Positions 1-5,943 of a DNA stretch of 9,793 nt are shown in pieces. The first letter of the stretch is position 1; each line of letters starts with the position of its first letter. The notes beneath the pieces were generated by a model, which saw only the letters and a program-made list of their open reading frames with translations, did no database searches and had not been told where the DNA came from. The position numbers and the translations under genes were made by a program. This stretch comes from Gammaproteobacteria bacterium (GTDB lineage: Bacteria; Pseudomonadota; Gammaproteobacteria; SZUA-21), in assembly GCA_027021095.1 (NCBI GenBank), contig JALUUZ010000330.1, positions 1-9,793 on the forward strand. Direction: 5' to 3'.

Positions 1-99
1 AGGCTGATGGAGTTTCTCGCGCAGGATATGAGTGAACATGTCAGCTACCAGCAGGCAAGCAATGAACTGATTGCACTGATGCAGTCGCAGGTAGTCTGA
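1..99 (+). CDS. fliI: Flagellar export ATPase FliI, C-terminal end only (5' truncated by window)
   Basis: Frame 1 is open from the first base to a TGA at 97-99 and gives the last 32 residues of a protein. They include an FLAQ-type segment (residues 5-8 of the fragment) followed by an amphipathic helix ending in LIALMQSQVV. This matches the usual C-terminal helical tail of FliI (FL.Q ... L..L), the hexameric ATPase that unloads chaperone-export cargo at the flagellar type III gate. The catalytic Walker motifs lie upstream, outside the window. Its position 22 bases before fliJ is the normal fliI-fliJ arrangement and is the main support, because the tail alone is weakly diagnostic. No start codon is visible, and most of the gene (a full FliI is about 440-450 residues) is missing. 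Confidence 0.78.
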   Translation, partial: RLMEFLAQDMSEHVSYQQASNELIALMQSQVV

Positions 100-121
100 C
101 TGAACATGGGGAGGCCGGGTC

Positions 122-571
122 GTGAAACGTTCCAAGCGAATGGAGTCCATCGTCAAGCTTGCGGCCAATGAGGAAAAGCAGGCGGTGGCGCGTATGAGCC
201 AGGCAGCAGCCAATCTCGAGAAGAAGCAGGCAACATTGCTGGAGCTCGAGCACTACAAGCTGGAATACAGTCAGAAGATGCAGCTCACGAAGGGGAACAG
301 TATAGGTGTGCAGGCCCTGCGCCGGTATCATGCGTTCTTGGCCAGTATCGAGCAGGGAATCGCGCAGCAGCAGCAGGAGGTGCAAAAAGCACAGCAGGCG
401 TATGAGCAGGCTCGCCAGGAGTGGATGCGGTTTCGGACCAGGACCAAGGCGCTGGACACCGCGATGCAGAATTGCAGGCGTGAGGAGCGGACACAGGAGA
501 CCAAAGGCCAGCAGAAAATCATGGATGAGTTTTCAGCGCGTATGGGTCGCCGCGGCAAAAAACGGCAGTGA
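122..571 (+). CDS. fliJ: Flagellar export stalk/chaperone-escort protein FliJ
   Basis: This encodes 149 residues, close to the usual FliJ length of about 145-150. The protein is almost wholly helical and charged, with long heptad-like stretches rich in Q, E, K, R and A (for example QQQQEVQKAQQAYEQAR near residues 80-96). That is expected of the antiparallel coiled coil which FliJ inserts into the FliI hexamer like the gamma subunit of F1-ATPase, and which contacts FlhA. The N-terminus MKRSKRMESIVKLA resembles the start of other FliJ proteins. The start is GTG at 122, chosen because GGGGAGG at 108-114 is an excellent ribosome binding site with 7-base spacing. It directly follows fliI. Sequence conservation in FliJ is low, so the call rests on length, coiled-coil character and position together. 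Confidence 0.93.
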   Translation: MKRSKRMESIVKLAANEEKQAVARMSQAAANLEKKQATLLELEHYKLEYSQKMQLTKGNSIGVQALRRYHAFLASIEQGIAQQQQEVQKAQQAYEQARQEWMRFRTRTKALDTAMQNCRREERTQETKGQQKIMDEFSARMGRRGKKRQ

Positions 572-590
572 GCGCTGCGCCGGCGGCGCT
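571..590 (+). other. GC-rich stem-loop overlapping the end of fliJ
   Basis: AGCGCTGC (571-578) can pair with GCGGCGCT (583-590) to make an 8-bp stem with one G-U pair and a GCCG loop. It begins on the last base of the fliJ stop codon. No run of T follows (next bases are gaggcggcct), so it is not a canonical intrinsic terminator. It could instead protect the 3' end of the fliIJ message or reduce read-through into fliK, which has its own promoter just downstream. Pairing was worked out by eye; function is inferred. Confidence 0.4.
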
Positions 591-599
591 GAGGCGGCC

Positions 600-615
600 T
601 GGCATAGAGCTTGCT
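600..615 (+). promoter_or_regulatory. Sigma-54 (RpoN) promoter of fliK
   Basis: TGGCATAGAGCTTGCT matches the RpoN consensus TGGCAYR-N4-TTGCW at every defined position. The invariant GG (601-602) and GC (613-614) are separated by exactly 10 bases. By the known geometry, transcription should begin near 626, leaving a leader of about 20 bases before fliK. Flagellar export, hook and basal-body genes of polarly flagellated gammaproteobacteria are typically RpoN-dependent, with a FleQ/FlrA- or FlrC-type activator. No activator binding site was identified. Confidence 0.85.
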
Positions 616-648
616 GATTATAACGCAGATAATCCAGTGTGAGTGGTC

Positions 649-1923
649 ATGGAGCAAATACCAGACATCAGCAGTGCTTTGTCCGCTGTTTCGGTGCAGC
701 CCGAACAGGGTGTGCGGGCGGCGGCGGTGAATCCGCAGCAACAGCCGGGAAACAGTTTCCGCGAGGCGCTGGCCGTACAAAAAGGCTTGTCTGAGCGTAA
801 ACTGCCGCAGGGTGAGGTCGAACCCGGCGGTTTACCTGGGCTGCTTCTTACACCATTGGAACAGGCAAACCCAGTGACCGGCCAGGTGGTCGTGCCGGTT
901 TTGAATCCACGATTACCAGCCCAGCTTGCCACCGGGCTCGATCCGTCGTCGGCCGTCGATCCGGCCGAAGGGCAAGAATTGCCGCCCGTGGAAACCCTTC
1001 CCTTTGTGCCACAATCCGGTCCAACCCAGGACGGTGAACCGAAGGCGGTCACGGTCGTGGCTTCTTCGACAACGGTCATGGCGCGTCAGGCCCGCCCTGT
1101 TTCAGCCGTCGACCGCCATGGATCCCCCGGCGTTCAGGTGCCGGAACCTGCTACAACAGAGCCTGAACTGAATCTGAAGCGAAGCCAGCCGGTATTGCAA
1201 ACAGTCGTGACGCAGACGCTGGCGGTCGAACCTGCGTCGAATGGACTGCTGGTGCAGGCCCAGGCTACGAAGTTTATGTCTGCGAAACTGGAAGACGATC
1301 TTTTTCTGTCTGCCGGCGATGAGCTTGGCAAAATCGCGCAGACTCTGGGTGTGAAGCCTGGTGCAGACAAGCAGTTGCGCAGCGATGCCGGCACACCGCT
1401 GTCGCGGGTCGTCGACCAGGTGGGACTCTACAGCGAAATAGGGGATTCGCGTTACCGTCAGGCCGAGCAGGCAGTAAAGCCGTCTGAAGCGATGGTCCTG
1501 AAACAGGATCTGGATTCGCCATTGTGGCAACGCGAGTTTGCGAACCGTATCGTATGGATGACGAAAAACAACATGCATACCGCGAAGATGCGTATCGATC
1601 CTCCAAATCTTGGGAGTATTGAGATTAAAATCACAGTCAATCATGACCAGGCGGCTGTTTCGTTCGTCTCGAACAACGCGACAGTACGTGATGCAATCGA
1701 ATCTGCTTCGGCGAGGTTGCGCGAGGTCTTTGCCGACAATGGTTTTCAGAGTCTCGATGTAGACGTGTCAGGTAAAGAGAATCACGACAGGCGGCCACAC
1801 GAGCTTGCGATGGCACCACAGAATAATACAGGCACCACGGTGACCGAGGAGAGTCCGGAAACTGAACAGCATGAGCCGGTGCAGGGTGTCTCGTCGAACC
1901 TGGTCGTTGACTATTTCGTGTAG
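649..1923 (+). CDS. fliK: Flagellar hook-length control protein FliK
   Basis: This encodes 424 residues from ATG 649; a GTG at 643 would add two. FliK is the secreted molecular ruler that measures the hook and triggers the FlhB specificity switch from hook to filament export. Residues 1 to about 285 are low-complexity, rich in P, Q, V, A and T, without recognisable domains, as expected for the variable ruler part. The conserved C-terminal Flg_hook domain spans about residues 292-375. It starts LWQREFANRIVWMTKNN and contains the hallmark LGSIEIKI (321-328), then a conserved helix DAIESASARLREVF. A polar tail rich in N, T and E follows. The start is uncertain: GAG at 641-643 is a weak ribosome site for ATG 649. 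The gene has its own sigma-54 promoter 34 bases upstream and is followed by a gap instead of directly by fliL. Confidence 0.93.
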   Translation: MEQIPDISSALSAVSVQPEQGVRAAAVNPQQQPGNSFREALAVQKGLSERKLPQGEVEPGGLPGLLLTPLEQANPVTGQVVVPVLNPRLPAQLATGLDPSSAVDPAEGQELPPVETLPFVPQSGPTQDGEPKAVTVVASSTTVMARQARPVSAVDRHGSPGVQVPEPATTEPELNLKRSQPVLQTVVTQTLAVEPASNGLLVQAQATKFMSAKLEDDLFLSAGDELGKIAQTLGVKPGADKQLRSDAGTPLSRVVDQVGLYSEIGDSRYRQAEQAVKPSEAMVLKQDLDSPLWQREFANRIVWMTKNNMHTAKMRIDPPNLGSIEIKITVNHDQAAVSFVSNNATVRDAIESASARLREVFADNGFQSLDVDVSGKENHDRRPHELAMAPQNNTGTTVTEESPETEQHEPVQGVSSNLVVDYFV

Positions 1924-2218
1924 CATTTTTCGCTAGCCTGCATTTATTACCCCCCCCCTTCTACTGCGGCGGCGCAATGGCTCGAACCATGCTCTGAGTT
2001 GATGACACGGCTCGATGACAAATATTCGGCGATTTCCACAAGATGCGTTTGGTCTATCAGAATGCCTGTCTGTGCACGCATGTGTTGGCAGATGTCGATG
2101 GCCGGTTGCGACTGTTGTGTGACGGCGCCGCCGGCGAGCGTGAATAGATAGCGTGGTATGGGACCGACCGAAGGTGAAGGAGAGCAAAGGTCTTTGAGGT
2201 TGCGACAAAGGTTTTCTA
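1924..2218. other. fliK-fliL gap, no confident gene; contains C9 run and an antisense open frame
   Basis: No sense-strand frame has a plausible gene here. The frame continuing from fliK stays open to a TAG at 2147-2149, but it has no good start and reads as a C- and W-rich sequence unlike a real protein. On the - strand a frame of 112 codons runs from a TTG at 2285 to a TAA at 1947-1949, with ordinary-looking helices near RAQTGILIDQTHLVEIAEYL. It would overlap the fliL promoter, ribosome site and first codons, and I do not recognise it. Nine consecutive C lie at 1950-1958, at the end of that antisense frame. A short GCCGG/CCGGC inverted repeat (2101-2105, 2131-2135) is too weak to name. The region may be regulatory DNA, a decayed gene or a small antisense gene. 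Confidence 0.5.
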
Positions 2219-2234
2219 TGGCATGGCTCTTGCA
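2219..2234 (+). promoter_or_regulatory. Sigma-54 (RpoN) promoter of the fliLMNOPQR-flhB operon
   Basis: TGGCATGGCTCTTGCA fits TGGCAYR-N4-TTGCW exactly, with GG at 2220-2221 and GC at 2232-2233 separated by 10 bases. The predicted start of transcription is near 2245, about 30 bases before the fliL ATG. It is the second such promoter in the window and shares the first eleven-base layout (TGGCAT-N5) with the fliK one. It fits RpoN control of the fliL operon in polarly flagellated gammaproteobacteria. Part of the upstream 295-base gap may hold activator sites, which cannot be identified by eye. Confidence 0.87.
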
Positions 2235-2275
2235 AAACCAGTGTAATTCCACATGTTTTTCAGCAGGTTTAGGTA

Positions 2276-2902
2276 ATGGCAGCAAAAGAAGATGAGTTGG
2301 ATCTCGACATCGAGCCGCCCAAAAAGTCCGGTGGTGGTATGCTGAAGATTATTCTTGTAGTGTTTTTGGGGTTGCTGTTGGTCGTCGGCAGTGTGGCGAC
2401 TACAGTGCTGCTGATGAGCAGCAATACTGCGCATCATGTGGAGGACGATGAAGACGAGGCGGATGCAACCGATGATTCGGAGCAGGACGACGCCGATCAG
2501 CACAAGGAAAAGAAGAAAAAGAAAAAAAAGAAGAAAAAGAAAAAGAAAAAGAAGAAAAATGGGAAGCACAAGGCCAGTAAAAAGAAAGCATTTTACGTAG
2601 ACCTCGGCAGGCCCATCGTGGTCAACCTCAACGACGACAGTGGGGTGAAATTTCTCCAGGTTGCGGTTGCGCTGATGACTTACACTGAAAAAGACGTCGA
2701 GGTGATAAAGAAGCATTTGCCGGCGATCAGGCATAACCTGGTGCTTTTATACAGCAGTCAGAAGTTCTCAGAGCTGCAGACTGTCGAGGGCAAGAAAAAG
2801 CTGCAGGCTGATTCGCTCAAGACCATTCGCGAGGAACTGGAAAAACTGGTTGGAAAGCCGATGGTAGAAGCGGTGTACTTACCAAGTATCGTGGGGCAAT
2901 AA
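2276..2902 (+). CDS. fliL: Flagellar basal body-associated protein FliL, with a poly-lysine linker
   Basis: This encodes 208 residues, longer than the common 150-180. FliL is an inner-membrane protein with a periplasmic stomatin-like domain that surrounds or supports the stator units and helps torque under load. There is a short cytoplasmic N-terminus (1-21), one membrane helix (about 23-47, KIILVVFLGLLLVVGSVATT) and then an unusual linker. Residues 56-75 hold 13 Asp/Glu, and residues 79-94 are sixteen consecutive lysines. The FliL domain follows at about 105-208: FYVDLGRPIVVNL, FLQVAVALMT, HLPAIRHNLVLLYSSQ, LQTVEGKKKLQ, ending LPSIVGQ where the family usually ends in a V.Q-type strand. The start has a modest ribosome site (CAGG, 2264-2267). 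It is the first gene downstream of a strong sigma-54 promoter and lies one base before fliM. The charged linker explains the extra length. Confidence 0.95.
   Translation: MAAKEDELDLDIEPPKKSGGGMLKIILVVFLGLLLVVGSVATTVLLMSSNTAHHVEDDEDEADATDDSEQDDADQHKEKKKKKKKKKKKKKKKKNGKHKASKKKAFYVDLGRPIVVNLNDDSGVKFLQVAVALMTYTEKDVEVIKKHLPAIRHNLVLLYSSQKFSELQTVEGKKKLQADSLKTIREELEKLVGKPMVEAVYLPSIVGQ
2504..2559 (+). repeat. Homopurine A/G tract encoding the FliL poly-lysine run
   Basis: 56 consecutive purines on the + strand, made almost only of AAG and AAA codons with a single GAA. The longest A run is eight (2522-2529). It encodes K-E-K16 in the linker of FliL. Such tracts are prone to replication slippage in multiples of three, which would change linker length without breaking the frame, and to ribosome or polymerase slippage. 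The mix of AAA and AAG argues against a simple recent expansion of one triplet. Confidence 0.85.
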
Positions 2903-2903
2903 T

Positions 2904-3917
2904 ATGTCAGTCAATGATCTACTTTCACAAGAAGAAATCGATGCGCTGCTGCATGGTGTCGGTAACGGTGATATCGATACCGAGGGCGACGATGACGCGT
3001 TGGATGGTGAGATCAATGTCTATGATTTTGCCAGTCAGGATCGTATCGTTCGCGGCCGTTTGCCCACTCTGGAGATGATCAATGAGCGTTTTGCGCGTTA
3101 TTTTCGTATCAGTTTGTTCAATATGCTGCGCCGGTCGGCTGAGATTGCCGTGGCCAGTGTACAGATGCTCAAGTTTGCAGAATACGTACACAGCTTGTTC
3201 GTGCCGACCAGTCTGAATCTTACCAAGATCAACCCGCTGAAAGGTACGGCCCTGTTCGTGATCGATCCCAAGCTGGTATTCATCATCGTCGACAATTTTT
3301 TTGGTGGTGAAGGTAAGTATCATACGAAAATAGAAGGCCGGGAGTTTACACCGACGGAACTGCGGGTCATCCAGATGATCCTGACACTGATCTATACCAA
3401 TTTGAAAAAGGCCTGGGAGCCGGTGATGGACGTAGAGTTCGAGTACCTGAACTCGGAAGTCAATCCACAGTTCGCCAACATCGTCAGCCCGACGGAGGTG
3501 GTCGTGGTCTCGTCGTTCAGGATCGACCTGGAAGGTGGGGGAGGCGATATGCACGTTACCATGCCTTACTCGATGATTGAGCCGATTCGCGATCTGCTCG
3601 ACGCCGGGGTGCAAAGTGACAATGCCGTAGTCGATGAACGTTGGACCATGTCATTGCAGGAAGAGATGAAAGAGGCGAAAGTGAATGTCAAGAGCAACCT
3701 GGTCGAAACCACGCTCAGCCTGCGTGACGTGCTGGCGTTGAAACCTGGTGATGTGATTCCGATCGACCTCCCGGACAGTGTGACCCTGCTGGTGGAAGGG
3801 GTGCCGGCATTCAAGGGCAAATTCGGCGTGTCGCGCGGGGTGACCGCAGTCAAGATTGAGGACCGTATTCAGCGTACTACCGACTTGGTCAGGTTGAACG
3901 TGGGGGCAGGAAAATGA
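2904..3917 (+). CDS. fliM: Flagellar motor switch protein FliM
   Basis: This encodes 337 residues, normal for FliM (about 320-340). FliM is the middle C-ring protein that binds CheY-P and, with FliG and FliN, sets rotation direction. The N-terminal CheY-binding peptide LSQEEIDALL is at residues 7-16, followed by an acidic linker (about 20-35). The CheC-like middle domain covers about 40-240, with the conserved GGEG at 134-137 and LKGTALFVIDPKL just before it. The C-terminal SpoA-type domain, which binds FliN, covers about 255-330 (VETTLSLRDVLALKPGDVIP, GVPAFKGKFGVSRG). ATG 2904 is one base after the fliL stop, with GGGG at 2893-2896 inside the end of fliL as ribosome site. It overlaps fliN by 4 bases. 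All parts look intact. Confidence 0.98.
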   Translation: MSVNDLLSQEEIDALLHGVGNGDIDTEGDDDALDGEINVYDFASQDRIVRGRLPTLEMINERFARYFRISLFNMLRRSAEIAVASVQMLKFAEYVHSLFVPTSLNLTKINPLKGTALFVIDPKLVFIIVDNFFGGEGKYHTKIEGREFTPTELRVIQMILTLIYTNLKKAWEPVMDVEFEYLNSEVNPQFANIVSPTEVVVVSSFRIDLEGGGGDMHVTMPYSMIEPIRDLLDAGVQSDNAVVDERWTMSLQEEMKEAKVNVKSNLVETTLSLRDVLALKPGDVIPIDLPDSVTLLVEGVPAFKGKFGVSRGVTAVKIEDRIQRTTDLVRLNVGAGK

Positions 3918-4342
3918 GTGACGAACTGGAGAATGGTGGCGGTGCAGCAGACGACTGGGGTGCTGCACTGGAGGAACAGCGCCAGGCGGAAGGAAGTGGT
4001 TCCGGAGACCAGCAGGGTGATGACTACCAGACTGCCGAATTCCAGAACCTGCAGGATGAGGGGGGGACGGCAGGTACCGTCGAGGGCAACCTGGACGTCA
4101 TCCTGGATGTCAACGTGTCGCTGTCGATGGAAATCGGCAGGACGCAGATCAGCATCCGGAACCTGTTGCAGCTGAACCAGGGTTCGGTGGTGGAACTCGA
4201 CCGGCTTGCAGGGGAGCCAATGGACGTGCTGGTCAATGGCACGCTGATCGCGCACGGCGAGGTGGTGGTGGTAAACGAGAAGTTTGGGATACGCCTGACG
4301 GACGTGATCAGCCCGGCAGAGCGGGTCAAGAAGTTGAAGTAG
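3914..4342 (+). CDS. fliN: Flagellar motor switch protein FliN
   Basis: This encodes 142 residues, typical for gammaproteobacterial FliN. It forms the lower C-ring with FliM and is the docking point for FliH-FliI export complexes. Residues 1-59 are an acidic, Q/G/E-rich flexible extension (AALEEQRQAEGSGSGDQQGDD). The SpoA domain is residues 60-142: LDVILDVNVSLSMEIGRT, the pattern ISIRNLLQLNQGSVVELD, then EPMDVLVNGTLIAHGEVVVV and NEKFGIRLTDVISP, all classic for the family. The start ATG overlaps the fliM TGA (ATGA), implying translational coupling, and purine-rich GGGGGCAGG just upstream supplies a ribosome site. A G7 run at 4060-4066 lies in the variable linker. Confidence 0.98.
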   Translation: MSDELENGGGAADDWGAALEEQRQAEGSGSGDQQGDDYQTAEFQNLQDEGGTAGTVEGNLDVILDVNVSLSMEIGRTQISIRNLLQLNQGSVVELDRLAGEPMDVLVNGTLIAHGEVVVVNEKFGIRLTDVISPAERVKKLK

Positions 4343-4344
4343 TC

Positions 4345-4842
4345 ATGGTGTTCAGATCGCACCGCGTGTTGATCAGGCTGTTGCTGCTCGTGACACTGGG
4401 GATCAGTGCGGCAGTCGTCTATGCGCAACAGCAGCAGGTGAACACCGAGACACTGGTAATCAAACCGGATAAGCCGGAGCGGAAAAACCAAGTGATCGGC
4501 TCCGCGGTGGCCGCCCCCAATGTCTGGAAGCTGTTCTCCGGCATGGCAGTTATTCTGGCAGCGGTGGTGGTCATACTTTGGCTGCTGAAGCGCCTCGGTC
4601 GTATGACCATGACAGCCAACAACCAGATACGGGTGCTGGGTGGTGTCAGCCTTGGTGCAAGAGAGAAACTTGTACTGGTTCAGGTTGCGGACAAGCAGAT
4701 GGTGCTGGGGGTTGCTCCCGGTTCGGTACGGACACTGTATGTGCTTGAACAGCCGATCGAGATAGAGGATACGCCCAATGCCTTTGGCAGGCTGTTGTCA
4801 GACAAATTGAAACAGGCGGTGCAGCGGGACAGGCCAAAATGA
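4345..4842 (+). CDS. fliO: Flagellar biosynthesis protein FliO
   Basis: This encodes 165 residues. FliO is a small, poorly conserved membrane protein that helps FliP oligomerise during export-gate assembly and is not part of the final gate. There is a predicted signal peptide at 1-27 (HRVLIRLLLLVTLGISAAVV, cleavage after VYA), a short periplasmic stretch, a membrane helix at about 63-81 (LFSGMAVILAAVVVILWLL) and a cytoplasmic domain. In that domain VLGGVSLGAREKLVLVQVAD (about 95-115) is the conserved FliO core (L..G.RE.L.LV..), followed by LGVAPGSVRTLYVL. ATG 4345 is two bases after the fliN stop with a poor ribosome site, so translation probably depends on re-initiation from fliN. It overlaps fliP by 4 bases (ATGA at 4839). 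Confidence 0.95.
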   Translation: MVFRSHRVLIRLLLLVTLGISAAVVYAQQQQVNTETLVIKPDKPERKNQVIGSAVAAPNVWKLFSGMAVILAAVVVILWLLKRLGRMTMTANNQIRVLGGVSLGAREKLVLVQVADKQMVLGVAPGSVRTLYVLEQPIEIEDTPNAFGRLLSDKLKQAVQRDRPK

Positions 4843-5603
4843 CTCGGTGGGCAAGGTTACTGGTTGTCTTGTTGCTGTTTGTTTTTGTGCAGGAAGCGTT
4901 TGCCGCACAGAGCAATGTCACTGGGCCCAGTGTCAATATCGTCACCAGCGCCGCGAACAAGGATGGCGGCCAGACCTACAGTGTGTCGATAAAGATTCTG
5001 CTGTTCATGACCGCCTTGGTGTTCCTGCCGGCGGTCGTGATGCTGATGACGTCATTCGCACGTATTATCATCGTGCTGTCGATTCTGCGCCAGGCACTGG
5101 GTACGCCGCAGACCCCGTCGACACAGATCCTGGTGGGCCTGTCGTTGTTTTTGAGTTTCTTTGTAATGGGCCCGGTCTTCGAGCAAGCCAACAAGGTGGC
5201 GTTGCAACCCTATCTGCAGGGGAAGATCAGTGACAAGCAGGCACTCGAGCGCGCAAGCAAGCCGTTCAAGGCATTTATGCTCAAACAGACCCGCGTCAAC
5301 GATCTAAACCTGTTTATCGGCCTTTCGAAATACAAGAATATCAAGTCTCCCGAGGATGCGCCGTTCTCGGTGGTCGTGCCGGCATTCATTACCAGTGAGC
5401 TGAAGACTGCTTTTCAGATAGGATTTCTGATTTTTATTCCATTTATAGTGATCGACCTGGTCGTGGCAAGTGTATTGATGTCGATGGGGATGATGATGTT
5501 GTCACCCATGCTGGTGTCTTTGCCATTCAAGTTGATGTTGTTCGTGCTGGTCGATGGCTGGGCACTGATCATGATGACGCTGGCAAAAAGTTTTGCGGTG
5601 TAG
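4839..5603 (+). CDS. fliP: Flagellar export gate protein FliP
   Basis: This encodes 254 residues, normal for proteobacterial FliP (about 245-255). Five FliP with four FliQ and one FliR form the helical core channel of the type III export gate. A cleavable signal peptide covers 1-22 (LLVVLLLFVFVQEAFA, then AQSN), as in the family. It is followed by the FliP signature region PAVVMLMTSFARIIIVLSI and RQALGTPQTPSTQILVGLSL, then FLSFFVMGPVF. A soluble segment holds KQTRVNDLNLF and AFITSELKTAFQIGFLIFIP. The last helices contain MGMMMLSPMLVSLPFKLMLF, and the protein ends VDGWALIMMTLAKSF. All conserved blocks are present. The start codon overlaps the fliO stop. A 56-base gap, unusually long for this operon, separates it from fliQ. 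Confidence 0.98.
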   Translation: MTRWARLLVVLLLFVFVQEAFAAQSNVTGPSVNIVTSAANKDGGQTYSVSIKILLFMTALVFLPAVVMLMTSFARIIIVLSILRQALGTPQTPSTQILVGLSLFLSFFVMGPVFEQANKVALQPYLQGKISDKQALERASKPFKAFMLKQTRVNDLNLFIGLSKYKNIKSPEDAPFSVVVPAFITSELKTAFQIGFLIFIPFIVIDLVVASVLMSMGMMMLSPMLVSLPFKLMLFVLVDGWALIMMTLAKSFAV

Positions 5604-5605
5604 CG

Positions 5606-5637
5606 CTTGTATTTCAGAGCGGCGCTGCAATACGAAG
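5606..5637 (+). other. Imperfect hairpin in the fliP-fliQ gap
   Basis: CTTGTATT (5606-5613) pairs with AATAC-G-AAG (5629-5637), with one bulged G. The stem can extend inward over one mismatch through CAG/CTG (5615-5617 with 5625-5627). It begins three bases after the fliP stop and ends 13 bases before the GGAGGG ribosome site of fliQ. There is no following T run, so it is not a standard terminator. A role in message stability, processing or polarity between fliP and fliQ is possible but only inferred. Confidence 0.35.
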
Positions 5638-5659
5638 TTGGCAATACACGGGAGGGAAG

Positions 5660-5929
5660 ATGTCACCTGATACTGTAATTTCTATCGGCCAGGAAGCGCT
5701 GAAAGTCACCTCGTTGATTTCAGCGCCGATCCTGTTGTCGGTGCTGGTGATCGGCGTAGTGATCGGAATGTTTCAGGCCGCGACCTCGATCAACGAGATG
5801 ACACTCAGTTTCGTGCCGAAACTGCTGGTGCTTGCGCTGGTATTGATGTATGCCGGTGGCTGGATGTTGTCAGTGCTGGTCGAGTTCACACAGCGGATTT
5901 TCGAGATGATTCCCGACTTTATCCGTTGA
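5660..5929 (+). CDS. fliQ: Flagellar export gate protein FliQ
   Basis: This encodes 89 residues, the standard length for FliQ. It is a two-helix hairpin protein of which four copies wrap the FliP5-FliR1 core of the export gate. Helix 1 is about 16-36 (TSLISAPILLSVLVIGVVIG). The conserved turn QAATSINEMTLSFVPKL (about 39-55) is the family hallmark. Helix 2 is about 54-75 (LLVLALVLMYAGGWMLSVLV). The C-terminus is IFEMIPDFIR. The start is ATG 5660 behind GGAGGG (5651-5656), the best ribosome site inside the operon, perhaps because the gene cannot be coupled to fliP across the gap. fliR starts 14 bases after its stop. Confidence 0.97.
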   Translation: MSPDTVISIGQEALKVTSLISAPILLSVLVIGVVIGMFQAATSINEMTLSFVPKLLVLALVLMYAGGWMLSVLVEFTQRIFEMIPDFIR

Positions 5930-5943
5930 GCCGATAGACGAGC

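Noticed and set aside
2016..2123. Short + strand open frame of about 35 codons in the fliK-fliL gap
   Set aside because: No ribosome binding site, odd composition (several C and W) and no recognisable motif.
2216..2734. 172-codon - strand open frame rich in F and L, opposite fliL
   Set aside because: Its F/L-rich middle is simply the complement of the FliL lysine codons; fliL is clearly the real gene.
2925..3614. 229-codon - strand open frame opposite fliM
   Set aside because: It lies wholly inside fliM, has no recognisable features, and FliM is conserved throughout this stretch.
5930..5937. GCCGATAG, similar to a sigma-28 (FliA) -10 box, before fliR
   Set aside because: No TAAAG-like -35 element at the required distance, and it spans the fliQ stop codon inside a tight operon.
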